A DNA stretch of 58,530 nucleotides from Lachnospiraceae bacterium (GCA_017538995.1 JAFYHV010000075.1:1-58530); one strand, 5' to 3'; counted from the first letter of the stretch, positions 1-9,053 are shown. The notes: generated by a model not told the origin, from the sequence alone. Program-made: numbers and translations.

Positions 1-27
1 ATTTTTCGGGCTTACTAACAAACATTT

Positions 28-774
28 TTACTGTTCGCAGGCAAACTCGATATTAACAAGCGTAAGGCCCTGCGGTTCCGCTGTCGGTCCTGCAAGCGTT
101 CTGTCCGTGCCTTCGAGCACTTCTTTTATGTGTATGGGGTCCTTTTTGCCCGAGCCTACTTCCATGAGGCTTCCTGCAATGATTCTGACCATGTTGTATA
201 AAAATCCCGCACCGCTGACACGAATTACGATGTCGTCTCCGTCGTGAAATACATCCGCCGAGTAAATCTTTCTGACCGTGGTTTCCGCCTGCGTACGCAC
301 GCAGCAGAAGCTCTTAAAATCATGCTCGCCGATTAAATACTTTGCAGCCTCGTCCATTCTCTCGACATTAAGCTCTGTAGGAAATCTGTAAGCATATCTT
401 CTTTTAAGAGGATCGTTGATACGCGAAACAAAGATTCTGTACTCGTAGGTTTTTATGCTAGAGCAGTGTCTCGGATGAAAATCAGGGGCAGCTTCCTTTG
501 ATTCGACAACCGAAATATCCTCGGGAAGAAGGGAGTTTAACGCATACATAAATCTGTCTGCGGGAACCGTGGATTCGGTATCAAAAACCGCCACATTGCC
601 TTTGGCATGCACGCCCGAATCGGTTCTGCTTGCTCCGATAACTTCAATCGTCTCGCCTGTGAGGGCGTTTATCGCTTTATTCAATTCTCCCTCTACCGTG
701 CGGCCTTCATTCTGGATCTGCCAGCCGACAAAATCCGTTCCGTCGTAAGCCACGCGAAGAAAAATTCGTTTCAT
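28..774 (-). CDS. truA: tRNA pseudouridine(38-40) synthase TruA
   Basis: TruA converts uridines 38-40 of the tRNA anticodon stem to pseudouridine in the cytoplasm. The 248-residue length is normal for the family. The catalytic aspartate is D52 in the motif ASRTDSGVHA, and the amino-terminal motif YDGTDFVGWQ and the late motif GAGFLYNMVR are also family signatures. It is the last gene before the left edge and lies 17 nt behind ecfT on the same strand, the usual order in Firmicutes (ecfA1-ecfA2-ecfT-truA, often then rplM-rpsI, which would be outside this window). Identification is secure. Confidence 0.97.
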   Translation of the reverse strand: MKRIFLRVAYDGTDFVGWQIQNEGRTVEGELNKAINALTGETIEVIGASRTDSGVHAKGNVAVFDTESTVPADRFMYALNSLLPEDISVVESKEAAPDFHPRHCSSIKTYEYRIFVSRINDPLKRRYAYRFPTELNVERMDEAAKYLIGEHDFKSFCCVRTQAETTVRKIYSADVFHDGDDIVIRVSGAGFLYNMVRIIAGSLMEVGSGKKDPIHIKEVLEGTDRTLAGPTAEPQGLTLVNIEFACEQ

Positions 775-791
775 TTATTTCTCCTAAAAGA

Positions 792-1664
792 TTAAAAGAG
801 CCAGGACAAAACATTTCCGAAATTCGTATTCGCAAAAAACTGTAAAAGAAACGCCGTAAGTCTTGAGAATGTGATTCCCAAAGCTACGATTGCTCCGATA
901 TACATAAGCAGTACGGTGTAGGAAATATAATCCCTTGCCGCATATGTCAAAGGATAAAACTTAGTTCTGCCGTCGCCGCCGTGATATCCTCTCGCTTCCA
1001 TGGCAAGGGCTAAATCCGCCGCACGTCTGAATGCGGAGATGAAAAGCGGAACGATTAAAGGAATCAGACTTTTTACTCTGTCCGTAAGTTTTTTTGAATC
1101 AAATTTCGCGCCTCTGGCGGTCTGTGCTTTTACGATTTTATCCGCTTCCTCGGACAGAATCGGAATAAATCTAAGCGCTATCGACATCATCATTGCGAAC
1201 TCGTGAACCGGAACCTTGAATATTTTAAGAGGCCGAAACATCATTTCAAGGCCGTCCGTCAGTCTGTTCGGAGTGGTTGTAAGTGTCATAATCGAGGCCG
1301 ATATGATAAGAAGCGAGAGTCTTATCACCATCAGCAATGCCATCTTTATGCCTTTTAGGGAAACATGGAATATCCAGAACTGCCAGATGATTTCACCTTC
1401 GGTAAAAAGCACGTTAAACACTACCGCAAATACCATGATAAAAATTACGGCGCGCATTCCTTTAAGCATATATCCGATGGGAATTTTGCAAAGGATAATT
1501 ACTGCCAGTAAAAGAATCGCCGATACGATATAGCAGAATATGTTATTGAAAACAAAGAGGGAAATCATGTACAGGAAGGTTCCCGCCAGCTTGACTCTCG
1601 GATCAAGTCTGTGAATGACGGAATCCGCCTGATAATACTGTCCCAGGGTTACATCTTTAAACAT
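792..1664 (-). CDS. ecfT: ECF transporter transmembrane component EcfT
   Basis: EcfT is the membrane scaffold of energy-coupling factor vitamin transporters; it couples the ATPases EcfA1/EcfA2 to interchangeable substrate-binding S components. The 290-residue protein has several hydrophobic segments and two Ala-Arg-Gly coupling motifs typical of EcfT, one in QTARGAKFD and one in MEARGYHGG. Its ATG directly follows the ecfA2 stop codon (TAAATG), so translation is probably coupled. No S component is adjacent; bioY, about 31 kb away in this window, is one candidate client (inference). Confidence 0.95.
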   Translation of the reverse strand: MFKDVTLGQYYQADSVIHRLDPRVKLAGTFLYMISLFVFNNIFCYIVSAILLLAVIILCKIPIGYMLKGMRAVIFIMVFAVVFNVLFTEGEIIWQFWIFHVSLKGIKMALLMVIRLSLLIISASIMTLTTTPNRLTDGLEMMFRPLKIFKVPVHEFAMMMSIALRFIPILSEEADKIVKAQTARGAKFDSKKLTDRVKSLIPLIVPLFISAFRRAADLALAMEARGYHGGDGRTKFYPLTYAARDYISYTVLLMYIGAIVALGITFSRLTAFLLQFFANTNFGNVLSWLF

Positions 1665-2513
1665 TTATTTTTTCAATACCTTTAAAATCTCGGTAAGCGC
1701 TTCATCAACGGTTATTGCATCCGTGTTAACCGGTATGCCGCTTTCTTTTAGTCTTACCATCGCTTTGGTCACCTGCGGAAGCGAGAGACCATAGCTTTCG
1801 AGTTCTTCTTTGTGGTTAAAAACTTCTCTCGGAGTCGCATCAAGCGCAAGTTTTCCGTCGTTAATCACAAGGATTCTGTCCGCATATTCAGCCACGTCAT
1901 CCATGCTGTGAGAAACAAGAATGATGGTCATCTTCTGCTCTCTGCAGAGTTTCTCGACTAATCCTAAAATCTCCTTGCGGCCTGCGGGATCAAGTCCTGC
2001 CGTCGGCTCATCGAGTATCATAATCTTCGGATTCATTGATAAAACGCCTGCAATCGCAACTCTTCGTTTCTGTCCGCCGGATAATTCAAACGGAGACTGT
2101 GTGTAAACTTCCTCGCTTATTCCGACTAAACTTAATGCCTCTTTGGCACGTCTTTCGATCTCTTCTTTTTCGAGTCCCATATTTTTGGGGCCGTAGCAGA
2201 CATCCTTAAAAACGGTCTCTTCGAAAAGCTGATGCTCGGGATACTGGAAAACTATTCCGACCTTGCCTCGAATCGAATGAAGGTCAAATTTCCTGGCAAA
2301 GATATCCTCGCCGTCAATCAAAACCGTTCCTGATTCGGGTTTTATGAGTCCTGAAAGAAGCTGTAAGAACGTGGTTTTGCCCGAACCAGTATGCCCTATA
2401 AGTCCTATAAACTGCCCGTCATCGATGGTTACCGAAATATCATCGACCGCCGTTGTTATTAAATTTTTGTTTCCACCGTAAATGTATGTGAGGTGGTCTG
2501 CGGTAATTGGCAT
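1665..2513 (-). CDS. ecfA2: ECF transporter ATP-binding protein EcfA2
   Basis: This is one of the two ABC ATPases that power group II ECF vitamin uptake. The 282-residue protein shows Walker A GHTGSGKTT, the Q-loop region FQYPEHQLFEETV that distinguishes EcfA2 from EcfA1, the ABC signature LSGGQKRR and Walker B IMILDEPTAGLDP. The AGGA ribosome site just before the ATG supports this start. It sits between ecfA1 (18 nt upstream) and ecfT (immediately downstream). Confidence 0.96.
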   Translation of the reverse strand: MPITADHLTYIYGGNKNLITTAVDDISVTIDDGQFIGLIGHTGSGKTTFLQLLSGLIKPESGTVLIDGEDIFARKFDLHSIRGKVGIVFQYPEHQLFEETVFKDVCYGPKNMGLEKEEIERRAKEALSLVGISEEVYTQSPFELSGGQKRRVAIAGVLSMNPKIMILDEPTAGLDPAGRKEILGLVEKLCREQKMTIILVSHSMDDVAEYADRILVINDGKLALDATPREVFNHKEELESYGLSLPQVTKAMVRLKESGIPVNTDAITVDEALTEILKVLKK

Positions 2514-2531
2514 TTCTTTTTCCTAAAAGAT

Positions 2532-3383
2532 TCAAACTAATTTTTTAAGTGCATCAGCAAGTTCCTTATCGGATAAAATGCACTCGGGAATGTCCACTCC
2601 CTTTTTCCTAAGTTCATGTGCAAGAAGCGTAATCTTTGGCACTTCAAGCTTGTATTCTTCAAGTTCTTCCACGTGCGTAAATATCTCACGCGGTGAACCT
2701 TCCATCATAATTTTTCCTTTATTCATAACGAAAATCTTATCCGAATAAATGGTTTCTTCCATATAGTGCGTGATAAGGATAATCGTAATTTTCTCAACTT
2801 CGTTTAATGCGCGAAGCGCCCTGATTACTTCTTTTCTGCCTGCGGGATCAAGCATTGCGGTAGGCTCGTCAAGAACTATGCATTTAGGATGCATTGCAAG
2901 CACGCCCGCAATCGACACTCTCTGTTTCTGGCCTCCGGAAAGCCTGTTGGGAGATTTTTTTGCAAACTCCATCATTCCTAAGGTCTTTAACGCTTCATCG
3001 ACTCTTTCTCGAATCTGCTCAGTCGGAATGCCCATGTTCTCTGGTCCGAAAGCAACGTCTTCCTCAACCACCTGACCTATTATCTGGTTGTCGGGATTCT
3101 GGAAAACCATTCCCGCAGTCTGTCTGATGGTAAAGAGTTTATCGTCGTCCTTCGAATCCATTCCGTCAATCCATACAGTTCCTTCGGTCGGTAAAAGAAT
3201 CGAATTTAAATGCTTGGCAAAAGTCGATTTGCCGGAACCGTTAGCACCGAGAATAGAAATAAAATCGCCCTCTTTTACATCAAGCGAAATTTTGTCTATC
3301 GCACGGTTCTTTCCTTCGACGTTTCCGTTCTCATCGCGACGCACATATTCAAATGTAACTTCTTCTGCTTTGATGATACTCAA
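2532..3383 (-). CDS. ecfA1: ECF transporter ATP-binding protein EcfA1
   Basis: This is the first ATPase of the ECF module; it heterodimerises with EcfA2 and docks on EcfT. The 283-residue protein has Walker A GANGSGKST, the EcfA1-type Q-loop FQNPDNQIIGQVVEEDVAFG, signature LSGGQKQR and Walker B CIVLDEPTAMLDP. Translation appears to start at a TTG codon (MSIIKAEE) with an AAAGGA site upstream. It follows the TraX-like gene by 14 nt, so it is probably part of the transcript starting at or before pilT. Confidence 0.96.
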   Translation of the reverse strand: MSIIKAEEVTFEYVRRDENGNVEGKNRAIDKISLDVKEGDFISILGANGSGKSTFAKHLNSILLPTEGTVWIDGMDSKDDDKLFTIRQTAGMVFQNPDNQIIGQVVEEDVAFGPENMGIPTEQIRERVDEALKTLGMMEFAKKSPNRLSGGQKQRVSIAGVLAMHPKCIVLDEPTAMLDPAGRKEVIRALRALNEVEKITIILITHYMEETIYSDKIFVMNKGKIMMEGSPREIFTHVEELEEYKLEVPKITLLAHELRKKGVDIPECILSDKELADALKKLV

Positions 3384-3397
3384 AATCTGTTTCCTTT

Positions 3398-4339
3398 TTA
3401 ATAAAACTTAAGCAGTTTGCAGATTCCTGCAAGAACCGCCAGATGTAAGGGATAGTAAAGGTAGAAAAGCCAGCCGATTTTTTTACCCTTTTCACCGTTA
3501 TAATAATTCATCAGAAAAACATTTGCCATAGCAGCCAGTTCGTCAGGGCTCATGGCGGTTAACGTGGCACAGGCCGCAAACATTTTTCGTGCATTTTTGT
3601 TTTTAATAAATATTGTCAGACACAGAACAACTGACGAAACAACCAGCACAAATACGAGGTAAACCACAATAACTATTTTTGAGAATTCGGCGTATTCGGC
3701 AAAATCGATTTCATCAGCATTCGCTAAAACAAAGTAATAGAAAAATATTGCCATTGCGTTAATTACCGGTGTAAAGAAGATTTCTTCTTTTTCCACCAGA
3801 TAAATGATAACAATAGTTGAAATACCGAAAGCCCCGTAGTCGGATTTTATCGTAAAAGCAACAAAACCTGCAAGTAAAGCAATTATGAAAACAAACAGAT
3901 ACCTTACTGCTTTTTTTAATTTAAATTTACTGTAAATGCCATCGATGCAGTATATGGCAACAAGTCCGAGAAGCAATGTCCAGAACACATTCTGATCTGT
4001 AAACTCTAAAAGAGTGTTTGAATGAGAAAGATCAAAGGGTATTTCGGATATTAACGCAAGAAGAAAAAGTCTGAACGCATATCTGTATATATTTCTTGTG
4101 TGTATCAGGCCTTCCACGATAAAAAAGCAGAATAACGGAAAAGCCAGTCTGCCGATAAGTCTTAAAAAGAATATCAGCCCCATATCGCATATATATGCAA
4201 AGCTTCCCTTAGTTAAAGTATGAAGCCACGCAGTTAAAACAATTCCTGCGAAATGGTCCAAAGTCATACAAAACAGGGCAATCATTTTAAGATTGCCCCT
4301 GTTTAATCCAAATTTTGAATTTTCTTTTAATTCATTCAT
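3398..4339 (-). CDS. TraX-family polytopic membrane protein
   Basis: This 313-residue integral membrane protein has about 8-9 hydrophobic segments. The amino-terminal motif MIALFCMTLDHFAG and the block RLAFPLFCFFIVEG are typical of the TraX family, named after the F-plasmid pilin N-acetylase but widespread in Firmicute chromosomes with unknown substrates. It lies 15 nt downstream of pilT, so co-expression with a pilus retraction ATPase is likely. A role in acylating a pilin or envelope component is inference from the family name and the neighbour only. Confidence 0.8.
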   Translation of the reverse strand: MNELKENSKFGLNRGNLKMIALFCMTLDHFAGIVLTAWLHTLTKGSFAYICDMGLIFFLRLIGRLAFPLFCFFIVEGLIHTRNIYRYAFRLFLLALISEIPFDLSHSNTLLEFTDQNVFWTLLLGLVAIYCIDGIYSKFKLKKAVRYLFVFIIALLAGFVAFTIKSDYGAFGISTIVIIYLVEKEEIFFTPVINAMAIFFYYFVLANADEIDFAEYAEFSKIVIVVYLVFVLVVSSVVLCLTIFIKNKNARKMFAACATLTAMSPDELAAMANVFLMNYYNGEKGKKIGWLFYLYYPLHLAVLAGICKLLKFY

Positions 4340-4354
4340 TGTCTGCCTGAAAAA

Positions 4355-5401
4355 TTAGCACATCTTGTCAAGTGAAGCAGGATCGTTGGAAACCTTCATA
4401 GCTTCTTCCTTGGTGATCTTCTCACGATGTACGAGTGAAGCAAGATCGTCGTTAAGAAGATGCATGCCCTGTGCACGACCACCCTGGATTGAAGAAGGAA
4501 TCTGAATTGTCTTCTTCTCACGAATGAGGTTACCGATAGCTGCGTTTGCAACCATGATTTCTGTAGCAACACAACGTCCGTTTCCGTCAGCTGCAGGAAG
4601 GAGGCACTGTGTGATGACACCACGGATAACGTTCGAGAACTGAGTTCTGATCTGATCCTGTCCTTCAAGAGGAGTAGCGTCGATAACACGTTCTACTGTC
4701 TGAGCTGCAGATGTGGTATGAAGTGTTGATAATACGAGGTGACCTGTTTCAGCAGCTGTAATAGCAGCGGAAATTGTTTCGAAGTCACGCATTTCACCTA
4801 CGAGGATGATATCGGGGTCTTCACGAAGAGCTGAACGAAGAGCTGTTGCGAATGAAGTAACGTCCTTACCAACTTCTCTCTGGTGAATCATAGCTTTGTT
4901 ATGAGGATATACGTACTCGATAGGATCCTCGATTGTCATGATATGTCTTGATGTTGTTTTATTGATGTAATCAACCATTGAAGCAAGTGTAGTTGATTTA
5001 CCTGAACCTGTAGGACCTGTAACAAGAACAAGACCTCTGGGCATTTCAGCAAGATCTCTTACAACAGGAGGAAGACCAAGTTCCTCAAATGTAGGGATAT
5101 ACTGATTTAAAAGACGGATACTTGCTGCAAGGTTATTTCTCTGATGATAGATGTTCGCTCTGATACGAGTGCCGTCCCAAAGCATACAACCAACATCGAG
5201 ATCTTCGCCTCTTGAAACTCTTTCAACCTGCTCCTGATCAAGGAATGAGAAAATCATATTTCTTGATTCTTCTGCTGTGGGTGAAGGCTCCAAAATCTCA
5301 AGTGTACCGTATCTACGGATTGCGAGGTTTGTTCCTACGGTGATATGAATATCGGAACATTTATTCTGTTTCGCATATTCCACGAGTTCTTCAAAATTCA
5401 T
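4355..5401 (-). CDS. pilT: PilT-family type IV pilus retraction ATPase
   Basis: PilT is a cytoplasmic hexameric ATPase that retracts type IV pili in twitching motility. The 348-residue protein has the full family layout: Walker A GPTGSGKSTT (residues 129-138), Asp box TIEDPIEYVY (156-165), Walker B with E203 in DIILVGEMRD and His box STLHTT. The carboxy-terminal AIRNLIRE-type motif reads AIGNLIRE (288-295), with Gly in place of the usual Arg. It has a GGGGAGG ribosome site and lies behind the rplQ terminator. No pilA, pilB, pilC or pilM is visible nearby; the only pilus locus in the window is of Tad type. Confidence 0.92.
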   Translation of the reverse strand: MNFEELVEYAKQNKCSDIHITVGTNLAIRRYGTLEILEPSPTAEESRNMIFSFLDQEQVERVSRGEDLDVGCMLWDGTRIRANIYHQRNNLAASIRLLNQYIPTFEELGLPPVVRDLAEMPRGLVLVTGPTGSGKSTTLASMVDYINKTTSRHIMTIEDPIEYVYPHNKAMIHQREVGKDVTSFATALRSALREDPDIILVGEMRDFETISAAITAAETGHLVLSTLHTTSAAQTVERVIDATPLEGQDQIRTQFSNVIRGVITQCLLPAADGNGRCVATEIMVANAAIGNLIREKKTIQIPSSIQGGRAQGMHLLNDDLASLVHREKITKEEAMKVSNDPASLDKMC

Positions 5402-5452
5402 ACTAATTTATCCTCCCCTTTTCATGATATATGATATGAAATAAAAATTTTT

Positions 5453-5505
5453 AAGAAGAAAAAAACTCCCTATTCACGATTATAACTTATTTTATCGTGA
5501 ATAGG
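5453..5505 (-). terminator. Rho-independent terminator after rplQ
   Basis: On the minus strand a 12-bp perfect stem (CCTATTCACGAT / ATCGTGAATAGG) with a 13-nt loop is followed by GAG and a run of seven T. It lies 31 nt behind the rplQ stop and 51 nt before pilT, so it marks the end of the ribosomal superoperon. Confidence 0.9.
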
Positions 5506-5536
5506 AAGTCCTAAAGTTCTTAAAATATTGTAAAAA

Positions 5537-6073
5537 TTATACTAATTCGATGATAACCATCATAGCTGCATCGCCCTTACGAGGACCAACTTTGATAATT
5601 CTTGTGTAGCCACCCTTACGGTCAGCATACTTAACTGCAAGTTCATCGAAGATTTTAGCAACCATGTCAACTTTCTTTGTAGCTTTCTTCTTGCCTGCGT
5701 TATCCTTGGGAACGCTTACTACAGGCTGAAGAACCTTTAACATCTGACGACGAGCATGTAATCTTGAAGGGTTATCCTTCTTGATTTCTTTTTCTACTTC
5801 GTCATAAACAGTAACTTTCTTGCCGTCTACAACTTCTTTTACTCTCTTGCCGTCTTTGTCTTTACGAGCTACTTTACCCTGAACCTTAACGAGTTCATAG
5901 TTGTCTTTTTCTTTTATACCTAAAGCGATGAGGCTTTCAGCGATTTTACGAATTTCCTTAGCCTTAGCTTCGGTTGTTTCGATTCTGCCGTAGTATAAAA
6001 GTGCTGTTACCTGGTTACGAAGAAGTGCTTTTCTCTGTGCACTTGTTCTGCTTAATTTTCTGTACTTTGCCAT
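5537..6073 (-). CDS. rplQ: 50S ribosomal protein L17
   Basis: L17 is a large-subunit protein near the peptide exit tunnel. The start is the ATG of [18 protein letters not shown], which has an AAGGAG site; a longer reading of 12 more residues is not supported. The core matches L17 at both ends (RKALLRNQ near the start, [18 protein letters not shown] near the end). At 178 residues it is about 50 longer than E. coli L17; the extra stretch is a charged, lysine-rich insert around residues 60-115. Last gene of the alpha-type operon, just before a strong terminator. Confidence 0.95.
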   Translation of the reverse strand: MAKYRKLSRTSAQRKALLRNQVTALLYYGRIETTEAKAKEIRKIAESLIALGIKEKDNYELVKVQGKVARKDKDGKRVKEVVDGKKVTVYDEVEKEIKKDNPSRLHARRQMLKVLQPVVSVPKDNAGKKKATKKVDMVAKIFDELAVKYADRKGGYTRIIKVGPRKGDAAMMVIIELV

Positions 6074-6191
6074 TTTTTTCTCCTTTTCCAAACCTGGGGT
6101 CCCGGTCAACGCCTTTGGTCTTACTTGTCCTGAACCTTTTCCATTTCAGAGTTTCATTGCGTGCTTTTCAGACTTACCGCATTTTTTTATC

Positions 6192-7154
6192 TTAGTCTTC
6201 GCTGTCTTTTAAGTGAAGATCAAGTTCTTTTAATTTCTGAAGAACTTCGTCAAGGGACTTACGTCCTAAGTTACGAACCTTCATCATTTCGTCGGATGTC
6301 TTGTTTACAAGTTCCTCAACAGTATTGATGTTGGCTCTCTTCAGACAGTTGAATGAACGAACGGAAAGTTCAAGTTCTTCGATGCTCATTTCAAGCACTT
6401 TGCCCTTGTTGTCTTCCTCTTTCTCAACCATAACTTCTGCATTTCTTGCGTTCTCGGAAAGGTTGATGAAGAGCTTTAAGTGCTCGGAAAGAACCTTTGC
6501 TGCAAGACTTACTGCATCGTCAGGACCGAGTGTTCCGTTTGTGTAAACATCAAGTGTAAGCTTGTCATAGTCTGTCATCTGGCCGACACGTGTGTTTTCA
6601 ACTGTTACGTTTACTCTTTCTACGGGTGTGTAGATTGAGTCAATTGCAATTGTTCCGATGGGTGTGCTCTCGTCTTTGTTCTTGTCTGAACTTACGTAGC
6701 CTCTGCCCTTGGTAATTGTAAGGTCGATGTATAAACCGTTGTTCTTGCCGCTGATGGTGGCAATTACCTGGTCGGGATTCATTACCTGAACATCATCACC
6801 GAAATGAATATCTGATGCGCGAACTACGCCTTCGCCCGTGAAATCAATGTAAGCTTTCTTGGGCTCGTCATTATCGGAACTGTCCTTGATTGCAAGGTTC
6901 TTAATGTTCATGATAATCTCGGTAACGTCTTCCTTAACACCCTTAATGGATGAAAATTCATGCTGTACACCGTCGATTTTAACCTTGCTTACAGCTGCTC
7001 CGGGTAATGAAGCAAGCATGATACGTCTAAGCGAGTTGCCAAGTGTAATTCCGTAGCCTCTCTCAAGGGGCTCTACAACGAATCTTCCGTACTTATTATC
7101 CTCTGAAATCTCAACTACCTCGATGTTGGGGTTGTCAAAATCAAATGCTAACAT
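6192..7154 (-). CDS. rpoA: DNA-directed RNA polymerase subunit alpha
   Basis: The alpha subunit nucleates RNA polymerase assembly and contacts UP elements and activators. The 320-residue protein has the amino-terminal dimerisation domain ([18 protein letters not shown], residues about 31-48) and the carboxy-terminal helix-hairpin-helix domain ([13 protein letters not shown] ... [11 protein letters not shown]). It has an AAGGAGG site. It sits between rpsD (28 nt upstream) and rplQ (118 nt downstream), the standard alpha-operon place. Confidence 0.98.
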   Translation of the reverse strand: MLAFDFDNPNIEVVEISEDNKYGRFVVEPLERGYGITLGNSLRRIMLASLPGAAVSKVKIDGVQHEFSSIKGVKEDVTEIIMNIKNLAIKDSSDNDEPKKAYIDFTGEGVVRASDIHFGDDVQVMNPDQVIATISGKNNGLYIDLTITKGRGYVSSDKNKDESTPIGTIAIDSIYTPVERVNVTVENTRVGQMTDYDKLTLDVYTNGTLGPDDAVSLAAKVLSEHLKLFINLSENARNAEVMVEKEEDNKGKVLEMSIEELELSVRSFNCLKRANINTVEELVNKTSDEMMKVRNLGRKSLDEVLQKLKELDLHLKDSED

Positions 7155-7182
7155 TTACTACCCTCCTTATCATGCTATGCTA

Positions 7183-7779
7183 TTATTTCGAATACAATTC
7201 GACGATAAGCATCTCGTCTACGGGAACGTCAATTTCCTCTCTGGTGGGAAGTGACTTAACCTCTACCTTGAAAGCTTCATGGTTTGCTTCCATCCAGTTG
7301 GGTGTAAGTCTTCCGTCCGTTACTTCGAATACATCTTTAATTCTCTGTGTTGAACGACATTTTTCTTTTACTTCGATTACGTCGCCGGCTTTAATAAGAT
7401 ATGAAGGTATATTAACAGATTTTCCGTTTACAAGGAAAAACTTGTGATCTACCATCTGACGTGCTTCACGACGTGTTCTTGCAAATCCTGCACGGAATAT
7501 AACATTATCAAGTCTGGACTCAAGAAGGATCATAAGGTTTTCACCTGTCATACCCTTCATACGGTCAGCCTTCTCATAGTAATTTCTGAAAGGTTTCTCA
7601 AGTACACCGTAGATGAATTTAGCTTTCTGCTTCTCTCTTAACTGGTTGGCGTACTCAGATTTTTTACCTCTTCCTTCATGTAAAAACTTTCTGTTAGACT
7701 TCTTGTCATAACCCAAAACCATGGGCTCGATACCAAGATGTCTGCATCTTTTTAACACAGGCGTTCTATCTACTGCCAT
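7183..7779 (-). CDS. rpsD: 30S ribosomal protein S4
   Basis: S4 is a primary 16S rRNA binding protein that starts small-subunit assembly. The start chosen is MAVDRTPVLKRCRHLG, behind an AGGAGG site; an in-frame start 11 codons upstream lacks support. The 198-residue protein carries the S4 RNA-binding domain (LESRLDNVIFRAGFARTRRE and following). Its amino end lacks the four-cysteine zinc motif, so it is a C-minus S4. In many bacteria S4 represses its own operon; the structured spacer before rpsM is a possible target here (inference). Confidence 0.97.
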   Translation of the reverse strand: MAVDRTPVLKRCRHLGIEPMVLGYDKKSNRKFLHEGRGKKSEYANQLREKQKAKFIYGVLEKPFRNYYEKADRMKGMTGENLMILLESRLDNVIFRAGFARTRREARQMVDHKFFLVNGKSVNIPSYLIKAGDVIEVKEKCRSTQRIKDVFEVTDGRLTPNWMEANHEAFKVEVKSLPTREEIDVPVDEMLIVELYSK

Positions 7780-7832
7780 TTTTTTGTTTCCTCCTAAATT
7801 ATACCAATCCAATAATCACAACGAATAGTCCA

Positions 7833-8231
7833 TCAAACTCTTCTACGCTTGGGAGGACGGCATCCGTTATGGGGAACGGGTGTAACGTCTGTGATTGTTG
7901 TAACCTGTAAGCCACAAGCTGCTAAAGCTCTGATAGCTGCTTCACGTCCTGTTCCGGGTCCTTTTACAAATACATCTACTGTCTTTAATCCGTGAACGAG
8001 AGCTGCCTTTGTAGCTGTCTCTGAAGCCATCTGAGCTGCATACGGAGTAGATTTCTTTGAACCTCTAAAACCAAGACCACCAGCACTTGCCCAGCTTAAT
8101 GCATTACCTTCAGCGTCTGTGATGGTAACGATTGTATTATTGAAAGATGCCTGGATATGTGCCTGTCCATGTTCAACGTTTTTCTTGACACGCTTCTTAG
8201 CGCCTTTTTTAGCTACTGCCTTGTTTGCCAT
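7833..8231 (-). CDS. rpsK: 30S ribosomal protein S11
   Basis: S11 forms part of the 30S platform near the E-site mRNA path. The 132-residue protein has the typical block [19 protein letters not shown] and ends with the conserved [10 protein letters not shown] tail. Length and position between rpsM and rpsD match the standard alpha-type cluster, so the call is secure. Confidence 0.98.
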   Translation of the reverse strand: MANKAVAKKGAKKRVKKNVEHGQAHIQASFNNTIVTITDAEGNALSWASAGGLGFRGSKKSTPYAAQMASETATKAALVHGLKTVDVFVKGPGTGREAAIRALAACGLQVTTITDVTPVPHNGCRPPKRRRV

Positions 8232-8300
8232 AAAAACTAACCTACTTTCTTATAAATCATTTTTCTTCCATATAAAATGAAAGCGACTAATGTTACCTTA

Positions 8301-8669
8301 TTATTTCTTCTTGTTAGCAACGGTCTTCTTGGGACCTTTTCTGGTTCTAGCGTTTGTTTTAGTCTTCTGACCACGAACGGGAAGACCTTTTCTGTGACGG
8401 ATACCTCTGTAGCATCCGATTTCCTGAAGTCTCTTAATGTTAAGTGCAACTTCTCTCTTTAAATCACCTTCTACCATGTAGGATTCAGCGATGATTTCAC
8501 TGATTGCCTTAACTTCGTCATCGGTAAGATCTCTTACACGTGTGTTAGGATCCACCTTTGCTTCTTCAAGAATTTTGTTTGAACTTACTCTGCCGATTCC
8601 GTAGATGTATGTGAGACCGATCTCAACACGCTTATCTCTCGGAAGGTCAACACCAGCAATACGAGCCAT
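8301..8669 (-). CDS. rpsM: 30S ribosomal protein S13
   Basis: S13 sits in the 30S head and bridges to the large subunit and P-site tRNA. The 122-residue protein starts [20 protein letters not shown], contains [11 protein letters not shown] and ends with the lysine-rich [12 protein letters not shown] tail, all typical. An AGGAGG-like site precedes the ATG. Unlike its neighbours it follows a spacer of about 270 nt containing several hairpins, which may be a leader controlling rpsM and the genes behind it. Confidence 0.98.
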   Translation of the reverse strand: MARIAGVDLPRDKRVEIGLTYIYGIGRVSSNKILEEAKVDPNTRVRDLTDDEVKAISEIIAESYMVEGDLKREVALNIKRLQEIGCYRGIRHRKGLPVRGQKTKTNARTRKGPKKTVANKKK

Positions 8670-8939
8670 GTTTCTTTTTCCTCCATTTTCTTTTGAATTC
8701 GCGCCCCGGACTATCCGGCGGTAAATGGCGAATTCGGATTAACAGTTACTAAATGATAGGGGTATTTCTACCCGACCGGCATAAACCGGTTTTCCGATAC
8801 TTTGATCTTGCTTCTCGGTATCAAAAAGTAAATGCACGGACAGACATAAAGTCTTCCTCACATTTATTTTTAGCCGACATTATTTGACGGAATAATATCG
8901 ACCGCAGCCGCTTAACGACAAATAGAACAAGAATATCTA
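8670..8939 (-). promoter_or_regulatory. Hairpin-rich spacer / candidate structured leader before rpsM
   Basis: This spacer is far longer than most in the superoperon and has no credible ORF. In the minus-strand transcript I see: a 10-bp stem with a 6-nt loop (CGATATTATT / AATAATGTCG, 8875-8900); ACCGG / CCGGT; GGGTA-GAAA-TACCC with a GNRA tetraloop; and, close to rpsM, GAATTCGC / GCGAATTC enclosing CCGGA-TAG-TCCGG. The last helix lies just upstream of the rpsM ribosome site. A role in autoregulation by a ribosomal protein is inference; an internal promoter is not excluded. Confidence 0.5.
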
Positions 8940-9053
8940 TTATCCTTGTCTCTGTTTGTGCTTGGGATTCTCACAGATTATCATGATTCTCCCTTTTCTT
9001 TTGATAACTTTGCATTTTTCGCAAATTGGTTTCACCGATGATCTTACTTTCAC
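8940..9053 (-). CDS. rpmJ: 50S ribosomal protein L36 (zinc type)
   Basis: This 37-codon gene encodes the smallest large-subunit protein. It starts at GTG (read as [20 protein letters not shown]) behind a GGAGGG site and ends in [11 protein letters not shown]. The Cys/His ligands (CEKC, then C and H in CENPKH) make it the zinc-binding C-plus form. It lies between infA and rpsM, the usual place in Firmicutes. It is too short for a 60-codon ORF cut-off and starts with GTG, so it is easily missed, but the sequence is unmistakable. Confidence 0.96.
   Translation of the reverse strand: MKVRSSVKPICEKCKVIKRKGRIMIICENPKHKQRQG

Noticed and set aside
4396..4689. 97-codon minus-strand frame inside pilT
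   Set aside because: Out-of-frame shadow of pilT on the same strand; no ribosome site, no recognisable content.
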